Assembly: GCA_016713675.1 (NCBI GenBank)
Contig: JADJOS010000001.1
Span: 1,798,001-1,862,000, forward strand
DNA from: Acidobacteriota bacterium
GTDB lineage: Bacteria; Acidobacteriota; Blastocatellia; Pyrinomonadales; Pyrinomonadaceae
Reading direction: 5' to 3'
DNA length: 64,000 nt
The notes under the pieces were generated by a model. That model was not told the DNA's origin. It saw only the letters and a program-made list of their open reading frames with translations, and did no database searches. The translations under genes and the position numbers were made by a program. This document shows, piece by piece, positions 8,724 to 17,322 of this stretch (the stretch's first letter is position 1; the number at the start of each line of letters is the position of its first letter).

Positions 8724-9937
8724 CGGCCCGAACGGGCCGCCAGCAAACGCGTAGCATGGCGGCGAACGGCATCCGAAACATTTCGGTTCTTTGACAATCC
8801 AGTCAGGTCGCGAAGCTGTAAACGCGACATTATTGTCATCGCATTTGCGATCGGTGTTCGCGGATTGCGAACCAGATTGTGCATCACGTTATAACTTCGT
8901 GACCAATGACGATTTGACGCGATCTGGCGAAGGATGTCTTCGGAAAGTGATTTCATCGCCGCGATCAGCTCAACTTCCTGTTCCGTGATCCGCGGATTAT
9001 TTACTACAGCACTCGACACGAGCTTGTTCGGGTCGCGGATAAGGATGTTGCGAGCCTCGCGGTCTCCCTTCATACCAAGGCGGACGCGATCCTTGACGCC
9101 CATCTTCATGATCCGGTTGATCATGGAGATGCGTTCGCCGGGAATCTCCTCTTCTTCATTTGCGAGCTCGCCGAGTATCTTGTCGAGGGCAGCCTTTCGC
9201 TGCTCTTCGGTTTCCTCGTAGATCTCTTCGATGTACTCGAGGCCGAGCCAAGAATCATCAGTTTCGCGGTCGAGGACCTCAATATGCTGAGCCAGAAACA
9301 GAGCGTCCTCGACGGTCATTCCCGAATCTTCCATCGAGGCGCCAAATTCTGAATTTTCGACAAACTCAGCCGCGGCGTCCTGGCCGCGCGCACGCAATTC
9401 ATTGGCTATCTGCTGTGCACCGCGTTCCTTTTCAAAGAATTCGCGCTTTGTTTCCGCCGCCCGACGTTCGGCCTCGGCGGAGCGGTGCGGATTGGCAATG
9501 ATCGCATCGATGACCGCAGGATTTTGAATCAAAAGCTGCTGATTGAAGGATATCAGTTCGAGCAGTTGCCCGTTTTGAGTCGTTCGGGCGAATTTCGAAA
9601 TGGCATCGGCCGGCGTACGGGTGTTTGTGACGATCGCCTCGTGGAGTGCCGTCGGCAAGTTTGGCTGTTCGGCAAAATAGGCAAGTACTGATGGTGAAAT
9701 ATCCGTGGATCGCAGCGAACTCTCCAGTTCCTCACTGCTTTGCCCGATAAGTGTCGAGCGGGCATTTCCCCTGAGTTCGGCGTCGCTGCCATTGTAAAAG
9801 TGAACGAGTATTTCGAGAAGGTCTGCCTGAGGCAAAGGCAACACTCCCCGCGACGCTGCAAGTTGGGCAGGGCGCGGAGCCGTGCCGCCGATAACAGCGC
9901 TCACAACAGGATTGGACGAAGTGATCTCAGAACTCAT
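8720..9937 (-). CDS. Conserved helical-repeat protein of unknown function
   Basis: 405 residues without signal peptide or membrane segment. Residues about 40-140 and 275-390 are built of short alpha-helical units with a recurring pattern (ARNILIRDPNKLVSSAVVNN, LRQIASNRHWSRSYNVMHNL, VRNPRTPIANAM) that resembles HEAT or leucine-rich-repeat-variant repeats. The centre (about 155-250) is charged and probably coiled coil, with runs such as EEIYEETEEQRKAALDKIL. The likely role is as a protein-interaction scaffold, which is an inference from architecture. No catalytic motif is evident. It stands alone on its strand. Confidence 0.65.
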   Translation of the reverse strand: MSSEITSSNPVVSAVIGGTAPRPAQLAASRGVLPLPQADLLEILVHFYNGSDAELRGNARSTLIGQSSEELESSLRSTDISPSVLAYFAEQPNLPTALHEAIVTNTRTPADAISKFARTTQNGQLLELISFNQQLLIQNPAVIDAIIANPHRSAEAERRAAETKREFFEKERGAQQIANELRARGQDAAAEFVENSEFGASMEDSGMTVEDALFLAQHIEVLDRETDDSWLGLEYIEEIYEETEEQRKAALDKILGELANEEEEIPGERISMINRIMKMGVKDRVRLGMKGDREARNILIRDPNKLVSSAVVNNPRITEQEVELIAAMKSLSEDILRQIASNRHWSRSYNVMHNLVRNPRTPIANAMTIMSRLQLRDLTGLSKNRNVSDAVRRHATRLLAARSGR

Positions 9938-10134
9938 ATTGGGTCAAGAGAAGACCTACAAACCAGGGCAAAACTCAGTGGAGAACCCGGACGAACTCAG
10001 GGCACGAACATCTTAACATAGATTCACTCTTTCTTGACTAACCCTATCGATTAACATAGTTTAAAACGAGGGCAAGATGCTTGTTTTTGGTCATACCCCG
10101 CCGTTTATTTCACAATAATCTTATTAACAAAGTA

Positions 10135-11472
10135 ATGATAAAGGACGAATTAGAACGAATTATTTCTACCGCTGAGGCGCGTATCGGTGTCATCGGACTT
10201 GGCTACGTCGGCCTTCCGCTGATCGCCGAATTTTGCTTGAAAGGCTTCAACTCGATCGGTTTTGAGGTCGACGATAAAAAGGTCGCTGAGCTTAATGCCG
10301 GACGCTCGTACATTGTCGATGTTTCAGACGAAACGGTCGCGAAATGCGTCGATGGCGGCAAACTCACGGCAACGACAGATTTTAGTCAGCTGAACGCGTG
10401 CGACGTGATCATCATCTGCGTTCCGACGCCGCTAAGAAAGACGAAGGATCCTGATATGTCGTACATTCTGACGGCTGGCGGCGAGATCCAGAAATACATG
10501 CGTCGAGGGCAGTTGATCATCCTCGAATCAACAACATATCCGGGAACGACAGACGAGATCTTGCAACCGATGTTCGAGGAGAAGGGCTTCGAACTCGATG
10601 AGGACTTTTTACTTGCATTTTCGCCTGAACGTGTCGACCCGGGCAATCCGCAGTTTCAAACTCACAACATTCCGAAGGTCGTCGGCGGAGTCTCAAATGA
10701 TTCGACTGACGTCGCGGCGTTACTTTACGGGCAGATCGTGAATGACGTTCATCGCGTATCGTCCGCCCGTGTCGCTGAGGCGGCAAAGCTATGGGAAAAC
10801 ACTTTTCGCGCCATTAACATCGGTATGGCGAACGAGATGGCCAAGCTATGCAATGCCCTCGGCATTGATACATGGGAGGTCGTTCGTGCGGCGGCGACAA
10901 AGCCGTTTGGCTTTATGCCGTTCTTCCCCGGACCTGGAATCGGCGGCCATTGCATCCCTCTTGATCCGCATTATTTGTCGTGGAAAGCACGGCAGCATGG
11001 CTTCGATTCGCAATTTATTTCACTCGCCGAACAGATCAATTCGACTATGCCCAATTATGTCGTAGAACTGGCGACAACGGCTCTGAACGATGAGAAAAAG
11101 TCGGTCAATGGTTCGAAAATACTGATACTGGGCGTCGCATATAAAAAAGATATCGACGATATGCGCGAGTCGCCGGCGTTGTCGATAATCGACCTTTTGC
11201 GTGCTGATGGGGCCGATGTGTATTTTCACGATCCATTCGTCGAAACAGTGACCTTTGACCATGCTTACACGATCGGCGATGGCGAGCCGCTGCACAATCG
11301 CGAACTGACCGATGATCTGATAACGGGTTCTGATTGCGTCATAATATGCACTGAGCATTCGCCCGTCGATTATGGTCGCGTTTGTGAATTAGCATCGTTG
11401 ATCGTTGACACGCGGAATGCGCTTTCACCTGAAACGCGTGATGGAAGCAAGGCTAGAATTGTCAGGCTCTAA
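10135..11472 (+). CDS. wbpA: UDP-N-acetyl-glucosamine/mannosamine 6-dehydrogenase family protein
   Basis: 445-residue cytoplasmic NAD-dependent nucleotide-sugar dehydrogenase making a UDP-uronic acid for surface polysaccharide. The Rossmann motif GVIGLGYVGLPL is at residues about 17-28. The middle dimer domain has AEAAKLWENTFRAINIGMAN, and the catalytic Cys273 lies in GIGGHCIPLDPHYL. The C-terminal UDP-binding domain begins near ILGVAYKKDIDDMRESPA. The closest branch appears to be WbpA/TviB rather than UDP-glucose dehydrogenase. The ATG at 10135 is preferred to a TTG at 10081, because the family starts just before the Rossmann strand. It overlaps wecB by 1 base. Confidence 0.88.
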   Translation: MIKDELERIISTAEARIGVIGLGYVGLPLIAEFCLKGFNSIGFEVDDKKVAELNAGRSYIVDVSDETVAKCVDGGKLTATTDFSQLNACDVIIICVPTPLRKTKDPDMSYILTAGGEIQKYMRRGQLIILESTTYPGTTDEILQPMFEEKGFELDEDFLLAFSPERVDPGNPQFQTHNIPKVVGGVSNDSTDVAALLYGQIVNDVHRVSSARVAEAAKLWENTFRAINIGMANEMAKLCNALGIDTWEVVRAAATKPFGFMPFFPGPGIGGHCIPLDPHYLSWKARQHGFDSQFISLAEQINSTMPNYVVELATTALNDEKKSVNGSKILILGVAYKKDIDDMRESPALSIIDLLRADGADVYFHDPFVETVTFDHAYTIGDGEPLHNRELTDDLITGSDCVIICTEHSPVDYGRVCELASLIVDTRNALSPETRDGSKARIVRL

Positions 11473-12572
11473 TGCTCAAAGTTCTTCTCATCGTCGGTGC
11501 TCGGCCAAACTTCATGAAGGTGGCGCCGATCTACGCTGAAATGAAGAGGCGGCCGGTCGAGTTCGAGCCGCTGATCGTGCATACCGGACAGCACTATGAT
11601 GCGGCGATGTCGGACGCTTTCTTTGATGATCTCGGGATGCCAAAGCCTGATGTTTATCTGGGTGTGGGCTCCGGCACTCATGCCGTTCAGACGGCAAAGG
11701 TGATGACCGAATTTGAGCCAGTCGTTTTAGAACATGGACCCGATTGGGTCGTCGTGGTCGGCGACGTGAATTCGACGATTGCCTGCGCTTTGGTCTGCTC
11801 GAAACTTGGGATCAAGGTCGCACACGTCGAGGCAGGCCTCAGATCTCGGGATCGGGCGATGCCTGAGGAGATCAATCGAATTCTAACGGATTCGATCTCT
11901 GATCTGCTGCTTACAACTTCGCAGGATGCCGACGAAAACCTCTCTCAAGAAGGCATTCCCGCGGACAGGATAAGATTTGTCGGCAACGTAATGATCGACT
12001 CGCTGCTCGAGCAGCTGAAGATAGCCGAACGCTCGACGATTCGTGAAGAACTTGGTGTTGAGCAGAGCAAATATGCCTTGTTGACGCTACATCGGCCGTC
12101 CAATGTTGATGAACGTCCGGTGTTTTCAGGTATCATCAATTCGCTCATCGCGATCGCGAACAGGCTGCCGATCGTCTTTCCTGTACATCCACGCACAAAG
12201 GCGAAGATCGAGGAATTTGGATATGGGGAAGTGATCAAAAATTCGAACCTTCGCCTGATCGAACCGCTCGGTTATCTCGATTTTATGCGGCTGTATAGCG
12301 GAGCTAGGCTGGTGCTGACCGATTCGGGCGGTATTCAGGAAGAAACTACGGTGTTGGGAATTCCGTGCTTGACACTTCGCGAGAACACGGAGCGTCCGGT
12401 GACCATCGAGCTTGGTACAAATATCCTGGTTGGAACCGACGGTGAAAAGATAATGCGAGCGGCGTTTGAAATACTGGACAAAGATGAATTATCTAAGACA
12501 GGTCGCATTCCCCCGCTATGGGACGGTAAGACCGCCGGTCGAATTTGCGACGAACTCATAAGAAAAAGTTGA
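11472..12572 (+). CDS. wecB: UDP-N-acetylglucosamine 2-epimerase (non-hydrolysing)
   Basis: 366 residues, normal for the family, with GT-B fold. It interconverts UDP-GlcNAc and UDP-ManNAc. Diagnostic segments are VGARPNFMKVAPIY at the N-terminus, HTGQHYD, HVEAGLRSRDRAMPEEINR, TLHRPSNVD, and LTDSGGIQEETTVLGIPCLT followed by RENTERP. The start overlaps the preceding dehydrogenase stop (TAATG), showing translational coupling. Together they would give an N-acetyl-mannosaminuronic-type UDP-sugar for a capsule or O-antigen, although no glycosyltransferases are nearby. Confidence 0.94.
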   Translation: MLKVLLIVGARPNFMKVAPIYAEMKRRPVEFEPLIVHTGQHYDAAMSDAFFDDLGMPKPDVYLGVGSGTHAVQTAKVMTEFEPVVLEHGPDWVVVVGDVNSTIACALVCSKLGIKVAHVEAGLRSRDRAMPEEINRILTDSISDLLLTTSQDADENLSQEGIPADRIRFVGNVMIDSLLEQLKIAERSTIREELGVEQSKYALLTLHRPSNVDERPVFSGIINSLIAIANRLPIVFPVHPRTKAKIEEFGYGEVIKNSNLRLIEPLGYLDFMRLYSGARLVLTDSGGIQEETTVLGIPCLTLRENTERPVTIELGTNILVGTDGEKIMRAAFEILDKDELSKTGRIPPLWDGKTAGRICDELIRKS

Positions 12573-12589
12573 CCGCTAGACAAGCGAAA

Positions 12590-12622
12590 GGCACAGGATA
12601 AGAATTCTCATTATCCTGTGCC
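12590..12622. terminator. Hairpin between wecB and the convergent rhodanese gene
   Basis: A perfect 12-bp inverted repeat (GGCACAGGATAA/TTATCCTGTGCC) with a 9-base loop lies between two convergent stops. There is no clear T run, so its strength as an intrinsic terminator is uncertain. Confidence 0.6.
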
Positions 12623-12648
12623 ACTAATTTCTATTGCTGTCAGATCCC

Positions 12649-13134
12649 CTATTTAATCGTTTCCATCGGAAAATTGGCATCATGCCAGGCTTTGGTGCCG
12701 CCGATGAGAGCGAAACTGTTATCAAATCCTTTTTGTTTTAGTTCAGATACCAAACTGGCACTGGTTTGCTCGTTTGGTCAGGAACAATAGGCAATCAGTT
12801 TTTTGCCCTTTGATAGTTTGCTCATGTTGGCATCTACCGTGCCGGCCGGAATGTTGATCGAGCCCTTGATATGTTCCAATTTGTAGGTGCTGTCTGCACG
12901 CGTGTCGATAAATATTGCGGACCCGTCGTCAAACGCTTTTTTGGCATCGGCGAGAGAAATTCGTGCCGCGTTGTCGATCTGCGGCTGGGACGGACCCGCG
13001 GGTGGCGATGCTGAAGGCGTGGCCTGTTTGGCTGCGGAATTGCTGACCGACGTGTTTGTTTTAGAGGCTTCGCACGAAGAAACGATGCTTCCAGCCAAAA
13101 TAATCGCACTAAAAAAGAGTACTTTTGTCACCAT
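12649..13134 (-). CDS. Lipoprotein rhodanese with an in-frame UGA in the active-site loop (candidate selenocysteine)
   Basis: The frame opens with a lipoprotein signal (lipobox VSSC, Cys21) and a rhodanese domain (ISLADAKKAFDDG, FIDTRADSTYKLEHIKGSIN). It reaches YCS at residues 116-118, then meets UGA at 12778-12780. In the same frame the expected second half continues without a break: PNEQTSASLVSELKQKGF and ALIGGTKAWHDANFP, ending with TAG at 12649-12651. Related rhodaneses commonly read YCxCPNE here, so the UGA sits where Cys is usual. It may encode selenocysteine, or be a TGG/TGC miscall or a real nonsense mutation. A 7-bp inverted repeat begins at the UGA itself. The Bcp gene lies 4 bases downstream on the same strand. 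Confidence 0.7.
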
Positions 13135-13138
13135 TTAT

Positions 13139-13600
13139 TTACTTTTCTCCGAATGCTTCGAGAACCTCGTCTGCATGAGCTGAGACATTCACCTTGTCGA
13201 ATATCTTGACGATCTTACCATCGCCGTCGATCAAAAAAGTTTTGCGGAGCGTTCCCATATACTTCTTACCGTACATGCTTTTTTCAGCCCAAACGCCGTA
13301 CGTCTCGACGATCTGCTTGTCTGTATCGGCTAACAGGTCGAAGGGAAGTTGATATTTTGAGATGAATTTCTGATGTGATTTTTCGCTGTCGATCGAAACG
13401 CCAAGTACACGAATCCCCTTGCTCCGATAGACTTCGTCAGCATCGCGGAATGAGCAGGCTTCCTTTGTGCAGCCGGGAGTATCGTCTTTCGGATAAAAAT
13501 ACAGAACCACTCGTTGGCCCATTAGATCGGTCAGTTTTACCGTGTTTCCGTTCTGGTCTGTTGTTGTGAAAGCCGGAGCCTTATCGCCCTCTTTAAGCAT
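13139..13600 (-). CDS. bcp: Thioredoxin-dependent thiol peroxidase (Bcp-type peroxiredoxin)
   Basis: 153 residues. It reduces H2O2 and alkyl or lipid peroxides using thioredoxin. Peroxidatic Cys44 and resolving Cys49 lie in PKDDTPGCTKEACSFRD, the 2-Cys arrangement of E. coli Bcp (156 residues). I start at MLKEGDKAPAF. The frame extends upstream to 13690 but without family similarity. The stop is 4 bases ahead of the rhodanese start, so the two thiol-redox genes form one operon transcribed towards lower coordinates, with bcp first. Confidence 0.94.
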   Translation of the reverse strand: MLKEGDKAPAFTTTDQNGNTVKLTDLMGQRVVLYFYPKDDTPGCTKEACSFRDADEVYRSKGIRVLGVSIDSEKSHQKFISKYQLPFDLLADTDKQIVETYGVWAEKSMYGKKYMGTLRKTFLIDGDGKIVKIFDKVNVSAHADEVLEAFGEK

Positions 13601-13705
13601 AATTCTGTAAAAATGTGTAAAATCGAAACATCCTGAGTGTAACACGGTGCCGATAACGTTACGCAAATTTGCAACGATCGAAATCGGCATTAGCTATCAA
13701 TAATA

Positions 13706-14018
13706 ATGAAATTGATCAGTCAGAAAAGCGCTTTCTCAAAACTGGACAATATCAGGACCGAGTTTCGAGCCACGATCAGGGACGGTTACGAGCACCGTGC
13801 AAAAAGCTGTGTGACGTGCGAAACGCCGGGAGCATGCTGCCTCGATGCACATTTTGTGAATGTCCGAATTTCTCGGCTCGAGGCTGAGTCGATAAAGGCG
13901 GCACTCCTTGAATTGCCGTTAGAAGAGCAAAAGGCCGTCGCGAAACGCACGGCCGACTGCATCGAGACTTATAAACTCGACGAATGTCTGGAAACCGAAT
14001 CTGCAACGTACGCTTGTC
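13706..14018 (+). pseudogene. Cysteine-cluster (YkgJ-like) protein, truncated at its 3' end
   Basis: The N-terminal 100 residues look genuine: RAKSCVTCETPGACCLDAHF is a Cys-rich metal or Fe-S binding motif of the YkgJ/UPF0153 kind, followed by a helical segment and TYAC. Family members continue with a second Cys cluster after TYAC (of the type PLF...C...C). Here the sequence instead runs straight into the antisense of the convergent membrane protein. The frame stays open to 14386, but that part is only the complement of the other gene. A deletion seems to have removed the 3' end. Confidence 0.6.
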
Positions 14019-14379
14019 GAAGGAACAAGACAAACAAGATGTGGTACCAAGCGGGAGCGAGATTCCAGAACATATATTCGACCGCGATGCCGACCGCAAC
14101 GAGAATAACACCGAGGATCATTGTCGATCGTTTATATTCGCCCGCCGCCAGTGCCGCGAGATATCCGGCAATGACCGAAGTCAAGAAACTTCGAATAAGG
14201 TTCGCGATCGCGATGGCCGGGCTAGTTTCCAGTGAGGTGTTATTAGTAAGAGCCTTCTCAGCCTCTAGCGTGTGTGCCCCAAACTCCGTCCAGAATCTTC
14301 CAAGAGTTTGCTCGCTGCCGACCCAAACGATCGACCAAACAATGAATCCGACTACCACTCCGACGATGATCCTACCCAT
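13969..14379 (-). CDS. Small polytopic membrane protein, C-terminus probably lost
   Basis: 136 codons. The first about 120 residues form four hydrophobic segments (IIVGVVVGFIVWSIVWVG, IANLIRSFLTSVIAGYLAAL, STMILGVILVAVGIAVEYMF, WYHILFVLFL). The last 16 codons (RQAYVADSVSRHSSSL) are the reverse complement of the YkgJ-like gene and are not hydrophobic, so the native C-terminus appears to be missing. The family is not recognised. It is convergent with the truncated Cys-cluster gene, and both lose their ends at about 14015-14020. Confidence 0.6.
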   Translation of the reverse strand: MGRIIVGVVVGFIVWSIVWVGSEQTLGRFWTEFGAHTLEAEKALTNNTSLETSPAIAIANLIRSFLTSVIAGYLAALAAGEYKRSTMILGVILVAVGIAVEYMFWNLAPAWYHILFVLFLRQAYVADSVSRHSSSL

Positions 14380-14514
14380 TTCTTGAGGTTTCCTCCATTA
14401 GACTTTAACTTGGCCTGGGGCAAGATAACAGAATTTGACCGTGAAAGTAAACATGTCAGGCGAGAATTGGATTGACACTGCGATTCCGGAGCTCCTAAAA
14501 TCAAGCTAAACACA

Positions 14515-15177
14515 GTGAAGAAATTAAAAGAGCCGATCACAATTGAAAATATAAAACGAGTTCACGCAGCGAGAAAGGACGAGATCAAGGCTCGACTGAA
14601 AGAATTCGAATCGATCGGTAGGAACGGAAGCGACCGCGTACTCTGGGAAGAAATGGTCTTCTGTTTTTTTACCGGCGGATGCTCAGCCCGAATGGGCCTA
14701 AGATCGCTCGAAGCAGTGAAACCAATACTGATGAGCGGCGGACTTGCCGAGTTGACGAACGCCCTGCTCGGTGTTCACCGATACCCCAACGCCCGCGCGC
14801 GTTATGTCATCGCATCGCGCATTTTTTTGCAGGCACACTGCGATATGAAGTTGCGTAAGAAGCTTTACAGCTTCAGATGCGATCATGACCGGCGGGATTG
14901 GCTCGTTAAGGAAAAAGGTATCAAAGGCCTCGGGTATAAAGAGGCGAGCCACTATTTACGGAACATTGGATTTAAGGGCTATGCGATCCTTGATAAGCAT
15001 GTTCTGCACTGTTTGGCCGAATTAAAAATAATTGACGACCCAAAGCCACCAAATACGCGTTCGAAGTATCTAATGTACGAAGAAAAGCTCCACATATTGA
15101 CAGCATTGACCGGGATCGACTTTGATGAAATGGATCTTGTCCTATGGTCGATGAAAGCCGGAATGATCCTTAAGTAA
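14515..15177 (+). CDS. ogg: 8-oxoguanine DNA glycosylase / AP lyase (Ogg2 type)
   Basis: 220-residue bifunctional base-excision-repair enzyme of the compact Ogg2 class best known from archaea (e.g. Methanocaldococcus). The helix-hairpin-helix-GPD region reads KGIKGLGYKEASHYLRN, with catalytic Lys142, and the Asp160 of GYAILDKHVL lies 18 residues further on, the spacing of the archaeal enzyme. It excises 8-oxoG from DNA and cleaves the AP site. The start is GTG at 14515. It is transcribed alone ahead of the retropepsin gene. Confidence 0.85.
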   Translation: MKKLKEPITIENIKRVHAARKDEIKARLKEFESIGRNGSDRVLWEEMVFCFFTGGCSARMGLRSLEAVKPILMSGGLAELTNALLGVHRYPNARARYVIASRIFLQAHCDMKLRKKLYSFRCDHDRRDWLVKEKGIKGLGYKEASHYLRNIGFKGYAILDKHVLHCLAELKIIDDPKPPNTRSKYLMYEEKLHILTALTGIDFDEMDLVLWSMKAGMILK

Positions 15178-15209
15178 CGATATTGGACAACTCAGTCGGA
15201 GGCGGCGCA

Positions 15210-16793
15210 ATGAAAAAAGCTGAAAGCAGATCAAATTTCGATGGTATTAGCAGAGGCATATTAGCTTTATTTGTTTTCGCCATATTCTGTGTATCAGCCA
15301 ACATTACTGCCTCCTACGGAACTGAGCCCGACTTCAGCGGTACAGATGAGACACGAAAGATAATAAAACAGTCAAGGAAATTGACTCGTGCCGGGCTGCT
15401 TGACGATGCTGAGAAAATGCTCCGTCGGGCGATCGAGACAGACTCGCGTTCCACATCCGCGAAGGTGGAGCTTGCATTTGTACTGTCAAAACAACGGAGG
15501 CTCGGAGAAGCTTATAACCTCGTATTTCCCGTTGCCGAGGCAGAGCCTGAAAATTCGCGTGCGTATGCGGTGTTGGGAGCCGTCCTGCTTGCAGCCGGAA
15601 GGTTTAATGATGCCCGCCTTATCTTCTATAACTCGCTCAGGCTGAACCGAAGCGAAGACCTCGGCTGGGCTGGAATCGGTTTGGTCGAATTTTACGAAAA
15701 TAAGATCCCTCAGAGCTTGATCAACATCAAGGAAGCGGTTTTTCACAACGCAAATGAACCTGACTATTTATTTGCGCTTGCTCAGATCTCGGCGAGGGCA
15801 GAACGGTACGGCGAAGCTGCCGATGCCTATTACCGTTTTCTTAGCGTCTCGAAGGATACGGACAAAGACCGACGAGAACGGATAAAGGGACTCATTAAAT
15901 TTCTGCAGTTTCTCGGCCACAAACAAGCGCTTTATTACTCGAGCGGTAATGACAGTTCAAAGGTAAAATTTGAGCTTGTCGGCAACCGGCCGATCATCAC
16001 GGTTCAAGTCAACGGCCGCAACGAACCGCTCAGATTCGTACTTGATACGGGCTCGGGAATAACGGTTATATCAGATAAGACCGCAAAAATGCTTAAAGTT
16101 AAGTCGATCACCCGCGGCGGCCATGCGAAGGGGATCGGGGGCGACGGCCGCTTTGAGATCGTTTATGGATTCCTTCAACAGGTCGATATCGGAAAGGTGG
16201 CGGTGCGCAATGTTCCTGTTTACATCCGCGAATTCCACGATCCTACACAAAAGATCGACGGTTATATTGGCCTCGCATTGATATCGAAATTCCTGACCAC
16301 GATCGATTACGGATCAAAGACCTTTACACTCACAAAAAAGGATAATGACGCTCGTGAATTCAGAGAAAACGGGGCGATGTCTCTGCCACTGCGCTTAACA
16401 TCGAGCGGATTTTTGAGCGGTGAGGTTCAGCTTGAGGGTATCAATTCGTCGCTGAATTTCATCGTCGATACCGGAGCCAGCGTGTCTGTGATCTCAGACC
16501 GGGTCGCAAACGAGAAAGAGATATTACCGCATTTGAGTGAAGAAAAACTTCGCGTGATCGGGGCCGCTGGTATAACCGAAGGGGTCCCGAGTTATATGCT
16601 ACCGCGCGTCACTTTCGGCTCACATTCGCGAAGGTGGATCGAAGCGATCGCTCTAGACTTGGACCTGATAAATGAAGCATCGGGATTTGAGCAGTCCGGC
16701 ATACTTGGCGGCAATTTCCTCAAGAATTACAGCCTCACTTTTGATTTTAGGAACTCAAAAGTGACCTTTACATCCGTAACGCCCGAAAACTAA
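15210..16793 (+). CDS. Exported TPR protein with two retropepsin-like aspartyl protease domains
   Basis: 527 residues. I start at the ATG at 15210, preceded by GGAGGC at the right distance. A TTG at 15183 is the alternative. An N-terminal hydrophobic segment (GILALFVFAIFCVSA) marks export. Residues about 45-240 contain TPR helices (RKLTRAGLLDDAEKMLRRAI and following). Two aspartic protease half-domains follow, with catalytic motifs LDTGSG (Asp279) and VDTGAS (Asp420), each followed by a retropepsin-like glycine motif (YIGLAL, ILGGNFL). The two copies may pair intramolecularly as in pepsin, or dimerise. The substrate is unknown. Confidence 0.85.
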   Translation: MKKAESRSNFDGISRGILALFVFAIFCVSANITASYGTEPDFSGTDETRKIIKQSRKLTRAGLLDDAEKMLRRAIETDSRSTSAKVELAFVLSKQRRLGEAYNLVFPVAEAEPENSRAYAVLGAVLLAAGRFNDARLIFYNSLRLNRSEDLGWAGIGLVEFYENKIPQSLINIKEAVFHNANEPDYLFALAQISARAERYGEAADAYYRFLSVSKDTDKDRRERIKGLIKFLQFLGHKQALYYSSGNDSSKVKFELVGNRPIITVQVNGRNEPLRFVLDTGSGITVISDKTAKMLKVKSITRGGHAKGIGGDGRFEIVYGFLQQVDIGKVAVRNVPVYIREFHDPTQKIDGYIGLALISKFLTTIDYGSKTFTLTKKDNDAREFRENGAMSLPLRLTSSGFLSGEVQLEGINSSLNFIVDTGASVSVISDRVANEKEILPHLSEEKLRVIGAAGITEGVPSYMLPRVTFGSHSRRWIEAIALDLDLINEASGFEQSGILGGNFLKNYSLTFDFRNSKVTFTSVTPEN

Positions 16794-16805
16794 ACTAGAC
16801 GGGCG

Positions 16806-17267
16806 ATGAAAATAAGTCTCTATCTCGAAACATCTGTTGTCGGAGCATATTTGGACAACGGTGATCCGTTTCGCCGCGATCTGACTATTCACTGGTGGGA
16901 ACACGAGCTTAAGGAGTATGAAGCATTTAGCTCGATCTTGGTTCAGAGGGAGCTCGAACGCATAGCGGAGCCGCATCGATCCGGATATTTGAATCTGGTA
17001 AGGCCGCTAGCACAGATTGAACTTGCCGAGGAGGTTGCGATACTTGCCGAAGCGTACATTGAACGCGGCATTTTTCAACGAAAGTATATCGCGGATGCGA
17101 TCCACGTCGCCTTGGCCTCGTTTCACAAGATCGATTACCTAGTAACTTGGAATTTCGGCCATATCGCAAACGTTCGAAAACAAGCCCGGCTGAGAATGTT
17201 CAACTCCGCCGCCGGTTTCTTCGCACCGACTATCGTCACTCCTGAGTTTCTTGTTCATGCAGTTTAA
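16806..17267 (+). CDS. PIN-domain protein (solitary)
   Basis: 153 residues. PIN nucleases carry four acidic residues on Mg ions. Visible here are the start YLETSVVGAYLD, a central Glu-rich segment, DAIHVALASFHKIDYLVTWN and a terminal Asn/His segment, HIANVRK. The pattern matches VapC-like ribonucleases of the ETSV subgroup. No antitoxin-sized gene is present upstream: the preceding gene is the 527-residue protease 12 bases away. It is therefore annotated as a solitary PIN protein, not as a toxin-antitoxin pair. Confidence 0.75.
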   Translation: MKISLYLETSVVGAYLDNGDPFRRDLTIHWWEHELKEYEAFSSILVQRELERIAEPHRSGYLNLVRPLAQIELAEEVAILAEAYIERGIFQRKYIADAIHVALASFHKIDYLVTWNFGHIANVRKQARLRMFNSAAGFFAPTIVTPEFLVHAV

Positions 17268-17270
17268 AAT

Positions 17271-17301
17271 AAAAAAGGCCGACGTTTACGCCAGCCTTTT
17301 T
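17271..17301. terminator. Bidirectional terminator between PIN and glycine-zipper genes
   Basis: The inverted repeat AAAAAGGC/GCCTTTTT with an inner CG-rich extension and flanking A and T runs lies between two convergent stops. Confidence 0.8.
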
Positions 17302-17322
17302 GACATGGTTCTGCTCAAAGAT

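Noticed and set aside
14019..14386. The second half of the YkgJ-like frame as part of a real 226-residue protein.
   Set aside because: It is the reverse complement of a polytopic membrane-protein gene, which has the better protein-like pattern.
16806..17267. A VapBC toxin-antitoxin pair.
   Set aside because: The PIN protein has no small antitoxin gene on either side.
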